A DNA stretch of 20,786 nucleotides from the NCBI GenBank assembly GCA_002362105.1, contig DETD01000027.1, positions 5,688 through 26,473 on the forward strand, in the 5' to 3' direction. The stretch is from Bacteroidales bacterium UBA3297 (GTDB taxonomy: Bacteria > Bacteroidota > Bacteroidia > Bacteroidales > Paludibacteraceae). Shown piece after piece: positions 7,571 through 15,530 of this stretch; positions within the stretch are counted from its first letter, which is position 1, and every line of letters begins with the position of its first letter. The notes under the pieces were generated by a model. The model had not been told where the DNA came from, did no database searches, and worked only from the letters and a program-made list of their open reading frames with translations. The translations under genes were made by a program, and so were the position numbers.

Positions 7571-8948
7571 TGTTCCAGTTTATTCGTTGCGAGAAGTACA
7601 TCATCAATCCCAAGATGGCAAATAGGCCAAGGCTACCAGCCAATAACGCATAAGTCTCCATCTGGATAAGTACAAATATGTAGACATAAAGGGCACTCAA
7701 GGCCGCGCCAATATAACAAGAAGTCTTCTTCATCTTTAAAATGCCGATGGAATAGAGCGTAATCATAACGATAGTCATCAGCGTAGAGACCGCGTAAGCT
7801 TTAATGAAGCCTATATGTTCGGAGAACGATATCAACAAGCAGTAAAACACGCACAAAGCCAATCCAACGAACAAGTACTGGATAGGGTGTATACTCTTCT
7901 TATTCAGCACTTCGATAAAGAAAAAAATGGCGAAGGTAAGGAAGATGAAAAGGAAGGCATACTTGGCTGTGCGCATACACTGCTGGTAATGCTGAACAGG
8001 CAAGATGAAGTCGACACCAAAAGCCGAATTAGCCACCTCACACTGGATTTTTTTCGTAGGGATAAACAACTGAGGGTACGACCGGTTAAGATACGACACC
8101 TTCCAGCTGCTACTAAATCCGTCTTTCCCCACTTCACGATTGTCGGGCAGGAAACTGCCGTTGAAACTAGGTGAATGCCAGTCAGACTTTAAATTGACAG
8201 ATGTGTTCTGTGCGACAGGAATGAAGTTGAGCGACTTAGAGCCCTTCAGCGTGATGGTCATAGAAAAAGGCACGGTGTTACCTAATAAAAGTTCAGAGAT
8301 ATCGACCTTTGCAGACATTTTCTTACAATTATCGTCCAATCCTAAACCATTAGGAGTTAAGACAAGCCGCTGACTGCCGAACTGCAAGACCACCTCATCG
8401 ACAATGCCCTTCAGGTTAGAAACAGCAAAATCGATATCGGCCACGCCACCCTCGAAGTATTTCAGCGAATTAACTTCCTCTTCGTTCAGCTTAAAGTCGC
8501 CAGTTATGGTCAGAGGCGCATTGAATGTCACCACCTGGTAGATGCTCCGTTTCAATAACGATGTTTTCACATCACCAGAAATAGAGAGCGCATGCGGCAA
8601 CACATTCATTTTTTTGACAACGCTCGTCTTTTTGCACTTTTTCTCATCGTCAGCAGGATCTACAACAATATCGTCAGCAGGTTGCTCAACGTCATCGTCT
8701 CCAATCGTAAAAGACTTTACAACCGAGAGGCATGGGGCAATGACGGTCAACTCACCACTCCACTGCTCCGACACTTCCCTAGTCACTTCGTTAGCAGTAG
8801 CTTCACGCTCCTTAATAAGCGACTGTACCGAACAAGTCGGAATCAGCAAAAGCACCGCAATAACGGAAACCACCACACACTTCAGACCTAGTTTGCTAAC
8901 CATTCTAACTGTAGAGACTGGCTTAGCCTTTTCATTTTCGTTTATCAT
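7560..8948 (-). CDS. creD: Inner-membrane protein CreD (cell envelope integrity)
   Basis: The 462-residue protein matches the CreD layout. There is a short cytoplasmic N-terminus, one TM helix (about 22-38), a large periplasmic domain (about 45-330), and a cluster of hydrophobic helices from about 332 to 455. The early motif LIPTCSVQSLIKEREATANE (35-54), followed by a conserved SEQWSGELTVIAPCL stretch, is the signature region after TM1. Residues 83-103 form an Asp-rich insertion. In enterobacteria CreD is induced by the CreBC two-component system and affects envelope phenotypes and colicin tolerance; its biochemical role is unknown. Here no CreBC is present. Instead a small winged-helix regulator lies immediately upstream, and a repeat-containing promoter region lies about 20 bases before the start codon. 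Confidence 0.92.
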   Translation of the reverse strand: MINENEKAKPVSTVRMVSKLGLKCVVVSVIAVLLLIPTCSVQSLIKEREATANEVTREVSEQWSGELTVIAPCLSVVKSFTIGDDDVEQPADDIVVDPADDEKKCKKTSVVKKMNVLPHALSISGDVKTSLLKRSIYQVVTFNAPLTITGDFKLNEEEVNSLKYFEGGVADIDFAVSNLKGIVDEVVLQFGSQRLVLTPNGLGLDDNCKKMSAKVDISELLLGNTVPFSMTITLKGSKSLNFIPVAQNTSVNLKSDWHSPSFNGSFLPDNREVGKDGFSSSWKVSYLNRSYPQLFIPTKKIQCEVANSAFGVDFILPVQHYQQCMRTAKYAFLFIFLTFAIFFFIEVLNKKSIHPIQYLFVGLALCVFYCLLISFSEHIGFIKAYAVSTLMTIVMITLYSIGILKMKKTSCYIGAALSALYVYIFVLIQMETYALLAGSLGLFAILGLMMYFSQRINWNNAD

Positions 8949-8959
8949 AAGACTAAATT

Positions 8960-8986
8960 TTAAAAAGTACTTTGAGTTACAAAGTA
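8960..8986 (-). promoter_or_regulatory. Operator-like inverted repeat upstream of creD (copy B)
   Basis: TACTTTG-AGTTA-CAAAGTA (8968-8986) is a perfect inverted repeat with a 5-base spacer, 20 bases before the creD start. The 15-mer TTAAAAAGTACTTTG (8960-8974) is identical to that in copy A at 9930-9944. No TTTG lies at -33 spacing, so promoter activity here is less certain than for copy A. Confidence 0.65.
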
Positions 8987-9008
8987 GAATAGTAAAAAAA
9001 AATATAAG

Positions 9009-9314
9009 TTATTGTTTTATTGAATTTTTCAAAAAGACCTCCAAAGCATTCAGATGTTCGGAGAAAGCCACCCTACCCTTCTCGGTAATAGAGAAAGAGG
9101 TGTTGGGTTTACGACCGATAAACTGCTTTTTCGACATAATATAGCCCAGTTCCTCCAGATTCTTGGTATGACTAGCCAAGTTACCGTCGGTAAGTTCGAG
9201 CAGCGATTTAAGCGTAGTGAAATCGACTTCGTCATTGACCATAAGAACGGACATAATGCCGAGGCGCACCTTGCTCTCAAATGCCTTATTTATGTTATCT
9301 AATCCTAGTTTCAT
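9009..9314 (-). CDS. Winged-helix transcriptional regulator (HTH_34/MarR-like)
   Basis: The 101-residue DNA-binding protein starts at MKLGLDNINKAFES. A longer frame upstream is antisense-like filler overlapping the preceding gene. Helices lead to a recognition helix (about 42-57, LTDGNLASHTKNLEELGY), followed by a wing (about 61-78, KKQFIGRKPNTSFSITEKG) and a C-terminal dimerisation helix. This is the usual form of the small regulators beside CreD or membrane genes in Bacteroidetes. The ATG overlaps the stop of the six-TM gene (TGATG), so the two are translationally coupled. The likely targets are the two ACTTTG-N5-CAAAGT repeats at 9939-9955 and 8969-8985 that bracket its own unit, making it an autoregulator. 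It has no recognisable ligand-binding domain. Confidence 0.87.
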   Translation of the reverse strand: MKLGLDNINKAFESKVRLGIMSVLMVNDEVDFTTLKSLLELTDGNLASHTKNLEELGYIMSKKQFIGRKPNTSFSITEKGRVAFSEHLNALEVFLKNSIKQ

Positions 9315-9919
9315 CAGTCCTTCTTTCTTTCGTATAGGAAATGGAACAAAATACCGTAAAGAATGTGGAAAACGCCAAAGCCCAGCGACCAGAACAAGAG
9401 CGCATGCTGTATAGTCACACAATCGACAAGACCGAGAACCAACTCAGCGTAGCCCAAATACTTGATGTTTGAAAACGAATAGCCAGAAAGGTTGACCAGC
9501 GCCAGCCCATAAAACACCAACATAAAAGAAGAAGTGAGGCCATAATGTCCTTGCAAAATGACAGCGCCACACAACAGTCCACCGACCACCAGAGGCAGGA
9601 AAAAGTACCACATCATTTTACGGGAAGTCATGTCGAACTTAAAGGGGATGTTGTTTTTAGCCGCCTTATGTTTGGCAAACAGTAAAACAACCAGCAAACA
9701 GAGCGCAAAAAGCACAACCGCACCAGCCACAAGCAGTTTCAACTTGTAGTACTGCGAAATGCCGTCGAACGCCAAAAGCCAACCAGCGACAAAAGCCGCT
9801 AAAAGCGCTAACGCGCCAACAGCCACAGACGACAGACCACTTAATGACAAGACTTTAGTAGACTTTGCCATCATATCTCTAATTTCGCTCAAAGCGTCGA
9901 ATGCCTCTTTGTTCTCCAT
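9314..9919 (-). CDS. Six-TM membrane protein, first gene of the creD unit
   Basis: The start is set at MENKEAF (9919) because the longer frame upstream runs through the promoter region and into the antisense of the glycosyltransferase. This gives 201 residues. A short cytoplasmic N-terminus (1-22) precedes about six hydrophobic spans near 27-51, 61-83, 105-125, 130-150, 155-175 and 178-195, ending in a basic tail (YERKKD). I do not recognise a named family. Its stop overlaps the regulator's start by one base. A membrane protein directly coupled to a small winged-helix repressor suggests that it either senses a membrane condition or is itself the regulated product. This is inference from arrangement. 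Confidence 0.82.
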   Translation of the reverse strand: MENKEAFDALSEIRDMMAKSTKVLSLSGLSSVAVGALALLAAFVAGWLLAFDGISQYYKLKLLVAGAVVLFALCLLVVLLFAKHKAAKNNIPFKFDMTSRKMMWYFFLPLVVGGLLCGAVILQGHYGLTSSFMLVFYGLALVNLSGYSFSNIKYLGYAELVLGLVDCVTIQHALLFWSLGFGVFHILYGILFHFLYERKKD

Positions 9920-9929
9920 TGTATAAGTA

Positions 9930-9980
9930 TTAAAAAGTACTTTGCAATACAAAGTTAAATATAAAATGCAGAAAAGCAAA
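9930..9980 (-). promoter_or_regulatory. Consensus promoter with overlapping operator repeat (copy A)
   Basis: On the minus strand TTTG (9980-9977), 19 bases and TAACTTTG (9957-9950) match the Bacteroidetes sigma consensus exactly and predict a start near 9943, 24 bases before the ATG. The inverted repeat ACTTTG-CAATA-CAAAGT (9939-9955) covers the -7 element and the start point, so a bound dimer should block initiation. Confidence 0.75.
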
Positions 9981-10048
9981 AATATATAGCGAAAAAAATG
10001 AACGAGGTCTAAATCTGCACAAAAGGAGGATAGATGCGTAAAACTTTG

Positions 10049-10056
10049 TAAATTTG
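10049..10056 (+). promoter_or_regulatory. Candidate -7 element of the polysaccharide operon
   Basis: TAAATTTG matches TAnnTTTG and lies 38 bases before the first glycosyltransferase start. No TTG is found at -33 spacing. The gap also holds the divergent promoter of the creD unit, about 70 bases away. Confidence 0.35.
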
Positions 10057-10094
10057 CAATAATGTGTAAGAAACCCGACAAATAGTCTCCCAGA

Positions 10095-11039
10095 ATGATT
10101 CCAAAAGTCAGCATCGTAGTACCTGTATACAATGCAGGAGAGTATATAAAGCCATGTTTGGACACCCTTACCAAACAGACCCTGCACGACATAGAAATTA
10201 TATGCGTGCTTGACTGTCCTACCGACGGGACAGACAAAGTTGTGGAAGACTATGCGCGACAAGACGACCGCATAAAAGTGCTGAAAAACGAGCACAACAT
10301 GAACATTGGAGAAAGCCGCAACCGCGGAATTGCTTTGGCGACAGGAGAATATATCGGCTTTTCGGACCACGACGATTACCGCGAGCTGAACATGTATGAA
10401 GATTTATACAGAAAGGCCACCGCAAACGGAGCATCAGCCGTTTTATCAGGAGTTTTGGGAACACAAGCTGCCTTTTGGAAAGAAAATAATCCAAACGGCT
10501 GGATAGATGAAACGTTGAACAACCTAGTTATGCGACGATACACCACGCACATACATCCCCACCTCTACAAACGTGAATTTCTTAAAGAGAACAACATCAC
10601 ATTCACAGACAATAACACCCACTCGGTTGAAGACACCCTGTTCAACGCCAAAGTGCTAGCAACAATAGCGGCAAAAGGCTGTGTTTTAGAAACGATTCCG
10701 CACGATTATTACATACATGTCGACTACGCCAACAACCAAAACAAGTCGTACAGCCATTGGGCATTTGGCAAAGTTGTAAACTCCATTAACGACATGCAGA
10801 AAACGTCACAAATCTACCCTATTCGCAATGAGAGTATAGCAGAATTTGGTATAAGGTGCCTCTACACCTCATTTCTTCGGGAAAAAGACAAAAACGGTCT
10901 TTACAAAACGCTGAAGCTGTTTGGCACGCTTAAAGGAGTTGAATATGTAAGAAACAGTGTAAAATACAGCACACTGTGGAACAAGGAATTCACCCTCCCC
11001 AAGAACTTGTTTGCAATGTATTTAAAAGCCATTTTATGA
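10095..11039 (+). CDS. GT2 glycosyltransferase, paralog 1
   Basis: This 314-residue GT-A fold enzyme of family 2 would act on the cytoplasmic face of the inner membrane, moving a sugar from a nucleotide-sugar donor to a growing glycan. Landmarks are VSIVVPVYNAGEYI (5-18), ICVLDCPTDGTD (36-47), IGESRNRGIALATGEYIGF (71-89), the metal-binding DHDD (91-94) and a catalytic-base candidate VEDTLF (178-183). The usual second acidic Asp of the VDDGSTDG loop is replaced by CPTDG. The C-terminus ends in LPKNLFAMYLKAIL, a hydrophobic tail shared in form with the two later paralogs. It is the first gene of the operon; its stop overlaps the next start (ATGA). Donor and acceptor are unknown. Confidence 0.92.
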   Translation: MIPKVSIVVPVYNAGEYIKPCLDTLTKQTLHDIEIICVLDCPTDGTDKVVEDYARQDDRIKVLKNEHNMNIGESRNRGIALATGEYIGFSDHDDYRELNMYEDLYRKATANGASAVLSGVLGTQAAFWKENNPNGWIDETLNNLVMRRYTTHIHPHLYKREFLKENNITFTDNNTHSVEDTLFNAKVLATIAAKGCVLETIPHDYYIHVDYANNQNKSYSHWAFGKVVNSINDMQKTSQIYPIRNESIAEFGIRCLYTSFLREKDKNGLYKTLKLFGTLKGVEYVRNSVKYSTLWNKEFTLPKNLFAMYLKAIL

Positions 11040-12133
11040 GGAAGAGTAATTTACTTGCAAAGTTACTAGTAACATTCGTGCCGTTTGTAAATGCGAACGC
11101 AAACATAAGCAACTCCAACGAAGACATAGAGGGCTACGAGGTGCTAATCAACCCCGACACCACCCTGGCAGGTCCGTTCTCAAAAAGCACACCATATATA
11201 GCTGCACAACAGCCACACCCAATGTTCGAAGTGGGCTTCCGCTATCGTCTACCCTATGTTGACATCTACCAGGACGGAGGACCGACACTGCACTGCGACA
11301 CCGAAATACAGCCGCTGATTTCAACTTTCCTCTATTGGAAATGGCTAAAACTAGGCTGGAACTTTGCGTTACAAGACATCAATAAAGGATTCAATTTCAG
11401 CTACACCATAAATATGGGTCAGATGAATTTGAAACTAGACATTGCGCACATACGCAACCTGCGCGCAATAAACACAAACGATTTTGTCTACCCAAGTTTT
11501 GAAGAAGAAACCCGTCTGAGAGGTTTAACCATCACCGACTACGATTTCGGTATGGAATGGGCCTGCAACAAGCGCTACGCCCTGCTATCGGGCTACGACT
11601 ACTCTTATCACCGTACACAGTTGAAAAGTCAGGGCTCAGCCATTATAGGAGCCCGCTATACCTTCAACGGGATGAAAAAACGCGACTTTGAGCAAAGCGA
11701 ACAAGCCAATGCCATATTGAACCAGCTACAACTCGGCAGAGCCTATATGAATATGTTGAATGTGGGCGGAGGTTATGGTTACAACGTAGCCTGGGCAGGC
11801 GGTCGCTGGGTCCTGGGTATACTTTGTGTTCCCTATCTTGCAGGCGGTGTAACCGACTACCGCTATAAGGAGACCAACCACCAACGCTTCGTTTGGGGAG
11901 TAAAGACACACGGACGAATGAACGTCGCCTACAACTACCGATACGGAGCCTTCTCGTTAGCAGCCGAATATAATGGCGGATATATGGACAGCAACCACTA
12001 TGGCTACCGGCGCGATGTGGTAAACCTACACTTAAACCACGCCTTCCGACTAGGAGAAATAGGATTGAAATCGGGAAAAGTGCCAGGCCATAAAATTATG
12101 GACAGTATACAAGAATGGTTAACTAAAAAATAA
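11036..12133 (+). CDS. DUF4421-like outer-membrane beta-barrel protein
   Basis: I place the start at MRKSNLLAKL (11036), which overlaps the glycosyltransferase stop by four bases and gives a clean signal peptide (1 to about 22, ending NANA). An ATG at 10976 would add 20 residues out of frame with that logic. The mature part (about 343 residues) is rich in alternating aromatic and small residues with Gly-Tyr pairs, as in outer-membrane barrels (FEVGFRYRLPYVDIY, YKETNHQRFVWGVKTHGRMN, LAAEYNGGYM). The overall pattern, including GYDYSYH near the middle and the late MNVAYNYRYG strands, fits Pfam DUF4421, a Bacteroidetes family of unknown role. Assignment to that family is from memory and should be searched. 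It sits between a glycosyltransferase and the flippase. Confidence 0.75.
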   Translation: MRKSNLLAKLLVTFVPFVNANANISNSNEDIEGYEVLINPDTTLAGPFSKSTPYIAAQQPHPMFEVGFRYRLPYVDIYQDGGPTLHCDTEIQPLISTFLYWKWLKLGWNFALQDINKGFNFSYTINMGQMNLKLDIAHIRNLRAINTNDFVYPSFEEETRLRGLTITDYDFGMEWACNKRYALLSGYDYSYHRTQLKSQGSAIIGARYTFNGMKKRDFEQSEQANAILNQLQLGRAYMNMLNVGGGYGYNVAWAGGRWVLGILCVPYLAGGVTDYRYKETNHQRFVWGVKTHGRMNVAYNYRYGAFSLAAEYNGGYMDSNHYGYRRDVVNLHLNHAFRLGEIGLKSGKVPGHKIMDSIQEWLTKK

Positions 12134-13575
12134 TGGCAGAAGATTTAGGAAAAAAGACAAAGAAATCGCTAATCTGGAGCATAATCGACAAGATAGGTTC
12201 ACAGTTTATTGGCATGCTGATTGGAATCATATCAGCCCGCTTGTTGTGTCCAGACGATTTCGGAACCATTGGCTGTCTGACCATCTTCACCAGTATAAGC
12301 GCCTTTATTATAGAATCGGGATTTGGAGTTGCAATGCTCCGTAAAGAATCTATTAGCAAAGACGAATACTCGGCCGTTTTTTATTTTAATGTCGGATTAA
12401 GTGTTGCGATATACCTACTCCTATTCATATTTTCTCCCAAAATAGAAGTCTTTTTTGACATAGAAGGACTATCAAATTACGCTAGAGCATTATTTGCGAC
12501 TCTAATTATAAACGCTATTGGCATTGTCCAATACATTCATATAAGGAAGAATTTCCTTTTCAAATACCTCACATACGCCAACCTTATATGTAGCATAGCA
12601 AGTGGTATAGTAACCCTTGTCATGATAAAAATGGGATATGGATGTTGGGCACTCGTTTGGCAGCAATTGGTGATATCAATCGTAAGAGTTGCTGTTGTAT
12701 GGATATTAAATCCTTTCAAACTCAGTTTGTCACCAAGATTCAAAGTTATAAGAGAATTATTTTCCTATAGCTCTGTACTCACGCTTAACTATCTAATTTC
12801 GAACATTGTAAGTAACCTATATAACCTCTTATTAGGAAAATACTACAGTGTGACCGATTTAGGCTACTACAGCCACGGACGAAAATATAACGATATAACA
12901 ACACAAGTAATAATAGGTAGTGGCATCAGCGGTGTTGCAGCACCTTCGTTAGCAGAATTGAACAACGACAAAAAACGCCAAAAAGAATACTTGGAAAAAT
13001 TCGTGAAATTAGGATTCTTCGTCACCCTTCCCACTCTTACGCTACTCAGCATTGCAATGCCAGACATTGTTACTATTCTATTTACAGACAAATGGCAGCC
13101 AATGGTTCCCTATTTCCGCATTCTATCAATAAGTGGAGCTCTATTTCCACTCCAGAACCTATACCAACAATACTTCCTTATGACGGGGAATAAGAACCTT
13201 GCATTTTGGGTAGATATGGCAAAAAACGCACTCATCATATTGTCGATAATGGTCTGCGTTTTCTTCTTTCCCGACTCACCACACAACATTGTATGGAGTT
13301 CCGTTGTTGCTATGGTTATAGCAACACTAATAGAAATGCATTACATAAAAAGACTTGCAAAATACGCCCTATCAGATCAGATAAAGGCCATTATTCCATT
13401 CTGCCTAATTACGGCTGCATCAGCTATACTTCTAATAATGGTAAACCAACTGTGCGTCACACTCTATACACGCATTACAATGGTGACAATTGTTGGAATA
13501 ACATCCTACTTGGGACTTTCATGGTTCTTTAACCGAGAATTCTTAAAGTCAATGCTTAACATTTTTAAGAAATGA
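12133..13575 (+). CDS. Wzx-type polysaccharide flippase
   Basis: The 480-residue integral membrane protein is of the polysaccharide-export (MVF/MOP) superfamily, with about 12-14 hydrophobic helices through the whole length. The N-terminus MAEDLGKKTKKSLIWSIIDK leads to IISARLLCPDDFG (33-45), the typical opening of O-antigen and capsule flippases of the PF13440 type. It would translocate lipid-linked oligosaccharide from the cytoplasmic to the periplasmic leaflet. The start codon overlaps the stop of the barrel gene (TAATG), and its own stop overlaps the next glycosyltransferase (ATGA). Base composition falls here: sampled lines are about 28-35% G+C against about 50% in the two genes before it. 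No polymerase (Wzy-like) or ligase gene is visible in the window. Confidence 0.9.
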   Translation: MAEDLGKKTKKSLIWSIIDKIGSQFIGMLIGIISARLLCPDDFGTIGCLTIFTSISAFIIESGFGVAMLRKESISKDEYSAVFYFNVGLSVAIYLLLFIFSPKIEVFFDIEGLSNYARALFATLIINAIGIVQYIHIRKNFLFKYLTYANLICSIASGIVTLVMIKMGYGCWALVWQQLVISIVRVAVVWILNPFKLSLSPRFKVIRELFSYSSVLTLNYLISNIVSNLYNLLLGKYYSVTDLGYYSHGRKYNDITTQVIIGSGISGVAAPSLAELNNDKKRQKEYLEKFVKLGFFVTLPTLTLLSIAMPDIVTILFTDKWQPMVPYFRILSISGALFPLQNLYQQYFLMTGNKNLAFWVDMAKNALIILSIMVCVFFFPDSPHNIVWSSVVAMVIATLIEMHYIKRLAKYALSDQIKAIIPFCLITAASAILLIMVNQLCVTLYTRITMVTIVGITSYLGLSWFFNREFLKSMLNIFKK

Positions 13576-14555
13576 ATATAAAGGTCAGCATCATAATGCC
13601 CGTTTACAACGCCAAGAATTATATTGGACGTTGCTTAGAATCACTACTCTCTCAAACCCTAAAAGAGATAGAGGTAATATGCGTGTTAGACTGTCCAACT
13701 GATGGAACCGATATTGTTGTTGATTCGTATGCAACAAAGGATCCCCGCATCAAAGTCATCAAAAACAAGAACAACCTTCATATAGGAGAAAGTAGAAACA
13801 GGGGGTTAGCAGCAGCACAAGGGGAATATGTGGGTTTTTCCGACCATGACGATTACAGCGAGCCCACCCTTTATGAAACATTATACAATGAAGTAAAGAG
13901 GACAGGAGCACACGTTGCCATGTGTGAAAGGGGACATGTCAATAACAAAGGAGAAAGAATTGAGATTATTGATAAGGATCACCACTACACAACCCGGAAA
14001 TGCTTAGCCAACGTTATTCGTAATAAACCAAGTTTAAATACAGTCTTTATATGGAATAAGATATACGACCGTCAGTTCTTAATTGATAATAATATAAAAT
14101 TTACCGACAACAGAGTTATACCTGCAGGGGAAGATATCATATTTAACTTCAACATATTTCGAAGACTTGCAGAAAAAAACTGCGACGAAGTAGTTGCATA
14201 TGTTCCACAGGTTCTCTATTGGCATGTGTTTTATGAAAATAACACTTCTAACTTTAACAGGACAACAGAAAACCTCTGCCAATACACTAACGAAATTGCA
14301 AAACAGATGCAAGACAACGATTTCTGCCAGTCAGAAAGTGTACAAGAAGATGCCTACATTGGTTTTCTAAGCGTGTTATCCTCTGCTCTATTCTATGCCT
14401 GCAAAGAAAACAAATTAAACGCAATAAGAATTGTAAGGAATCTCAAGCAATACCCCTATTTATTACAGACAATTAAAAAGAATTGGGTTTTATATAACAA
14501 AAACATGAGCATAAACAAAAACTTCATTGCTCTTCTCATAAAGGTAATTGGATAA
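13572..14555 (+). CDS. GT2 glycosyltransferase, paralog 2
   Basis: The 327-residue GT-A enzyme is closely similar to paralog 1 in its first 100 residues. VSIIMPVYNAKNYI is at 5-18, ICVLDCPTDGTD at 36-47, IGESRNRGLAAAQGEYVGF at 71-89 and DHDD at 91-94, all at the same residue numbers. The second half is divergent but keeps AGEDIIF. The tail INKNFIALLIKVIG resembles the hydrophobic end of the other two. It overlaps the flippase stop by four bases and is three bases from paralog 3, so all are one transcript. A sampled line is about 25% G+C, the lowest I counted. The divergent acceptor half suggests a different linkage from paralog 1. Confidence 0.92.
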   Translation: MNIKVSIIMPVYNAKNYIGRCLESLLSQTLKEIEVICVLDCPTDGTDIVVDSYATKDPRIKVIKNKNNLHIGESRNRGLAAAQGEYVGFSDHDDYSEPTLYETLYNEVKRTGAHVAMCERGHVNNKGERIEIIDKDHHYTTRKCLANVIRNKPSLNTVFIWNKIYDRQFLIDNNIKFTDNRVIPAGEDIIFNFNIFRRLAEKNCDEVVAYVPQVLYWHVFYENNTSNFNRTTENLCQYTNEIAKQMQDNDFCQSESVQEDAYIGFLSVLSSALFYACKENKLNAIRIVRNLKQYPYLLQTIKKNWVLYNKNMSINKNFIALLIKVIG

Positions 14556-14558
14556 AAT

Positions 14559-15530
14559 ATGCGACCTAAAGTAAGCGTCATTGTACCCATATATAATGTT
14601 AATAAAGAACTTCTCTGCAAATGTTTGGATTGCATTTTAAATCAAACATTAAAAGAGATAGAACTTATTTGCGTGTTAGACTGTCCTACAGACGGGACAG
14701 ACAAAGTCATAGAAGACTACGCACAAAAGGACAATAGAATAAAAATCGTAAAGAACGAGAGGAACCTACACATAGGAGAAAGCAGGAACAGAGGGATAGA
14801 AGCCGCCACAGGTGAGTATGTTGGTTTTTTCGACGATGACGACTATTGCGAACTTACCATGTATGAAAAACTATATTATGCCGCTAAAAAGGCAAAAAGT
14901 AAGATATCGCTTTGCGAACGAAACACTATCGATGAAGAAACAAACACAATAAGGAACTATAAGGACATTAGAAACTCAAACCCTGCACACGGCCTTGACC
15001 AAACACTAAAAAATGTTGATGCAAATTCCTCAATATTTGTATGGAACCACATTTATGATACAGACTTTCTAAGAGAAAATAAAATCTCGTTCGTCGACAC
15101 GAAAGAGATGAGTTCTGAAGATATAATTTTCAATATTGAAGTTTTCTTTTCGCTCGGCGAGCAAAAAGAAATAGGTTATATAGGAGAAACACTCTATCAT
15201 CACATTTACCACCCTAACAACACGGGAAAAACAAATGCATACATGTATAGAATGCCCCAATACAGAGAGTACCTTACCAATATTGTGAACAAAAAAGAGA
15301 ACAATGCAAAGTATAATAATGCAACAAATGTAGGAAATATAGTCATTCTATACCGTATATTCAGACTTCACTTAAAAAAAGAAGGTATAAGCAGTGCCAT
15401 TCAATTTTTAAAGGATCTGGACAGATACTCCTCAATTAAGAGTCTACAAAAACGGTGTTTCAAACTATGGGACGCAAACCTTACTCCACCTAAAAACATC
15501 TTTAACTGGTTGCTCAGAATTATAGCCTAA
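14559..15530 (+). CDS. GT2 glycosyltransferase, paralog 3
   Basis: This 323-residue GT-A enzyme is again alike in its N-terminal half. VSVIVPIYNVNKELL is at 5-19 with a one-residue insertion, ICVLDCPTDGTD at 37-48, IGESRNRGIEAATGEYVGF at 72-90, and FDDDDY replaces the SDHDDY metal loop of the first two. SSEDIIF is the likely base. The C-terminal tail PPKNIFNWLLRIIA matches that of paralog 1 in form. It is the last gene of the operon; its stop codon overlaps the stop of the convergent symporter gene by four bases, leaving no room for a separate terminator between them. Confidence 0.92.
   Translation: MRPKVSVIVPIYNVNKELLCKCLDCILNQTLKEIELICVLDCPTDGTDKVIEDYAQKDNRIKIVKNERNLHIGESRNRGIEAATGEYVGFFDDDDYCELTMYEKLYYAAKKAKSKISLCERNTIDEETNTIRNYKDIRNSNPAHGLDQTLKNVDANSSIFVWNHIYDTDFLRENKISFVDTKEMSSEDIIFNIEVFFSLGEQKEIGYIGETLYHHIYHPNNTGKTNAYMYRMPQYREYLTNIVNKKENNAKYNNATNVGNIVILYRIFRLHLKKEGISSAIQFLKDLDRYSSIKSLQKRCFKLWDANLTPPKNIFNWLLRIIA

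Noticed and set aside
8542..9144. Plus-strand open frame of 200 codons opposite creD and its promoter
   Set aside because: Low-complexity Ser/Thr composition, antisense to the CreD N-terminus and crossing the operator region.
9315..9422. N-terminal extension of the winged-helix regulator
   Set aside because: The extra 36 residues overlap the preceding gene and do not belong to the fold; the ATG at 9314 overlaps the upstream stop as expected for coupling.
9920..10237. N-terminal extension of the six-TM gene
   Set aside because: It would run through a consensus promoter and into the antisense of the glycosyltransferase; MENKEAF gives a natural start 24 bases after the predicted transcription start.
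10095..15530. A complete capsule or O-antigen cluster
   Set aside because: No polymerase, ligase, chain-length regulator or nucleotide-sugar synthesis genes are present in the window, so only a partial assembly pathway can be claimed.
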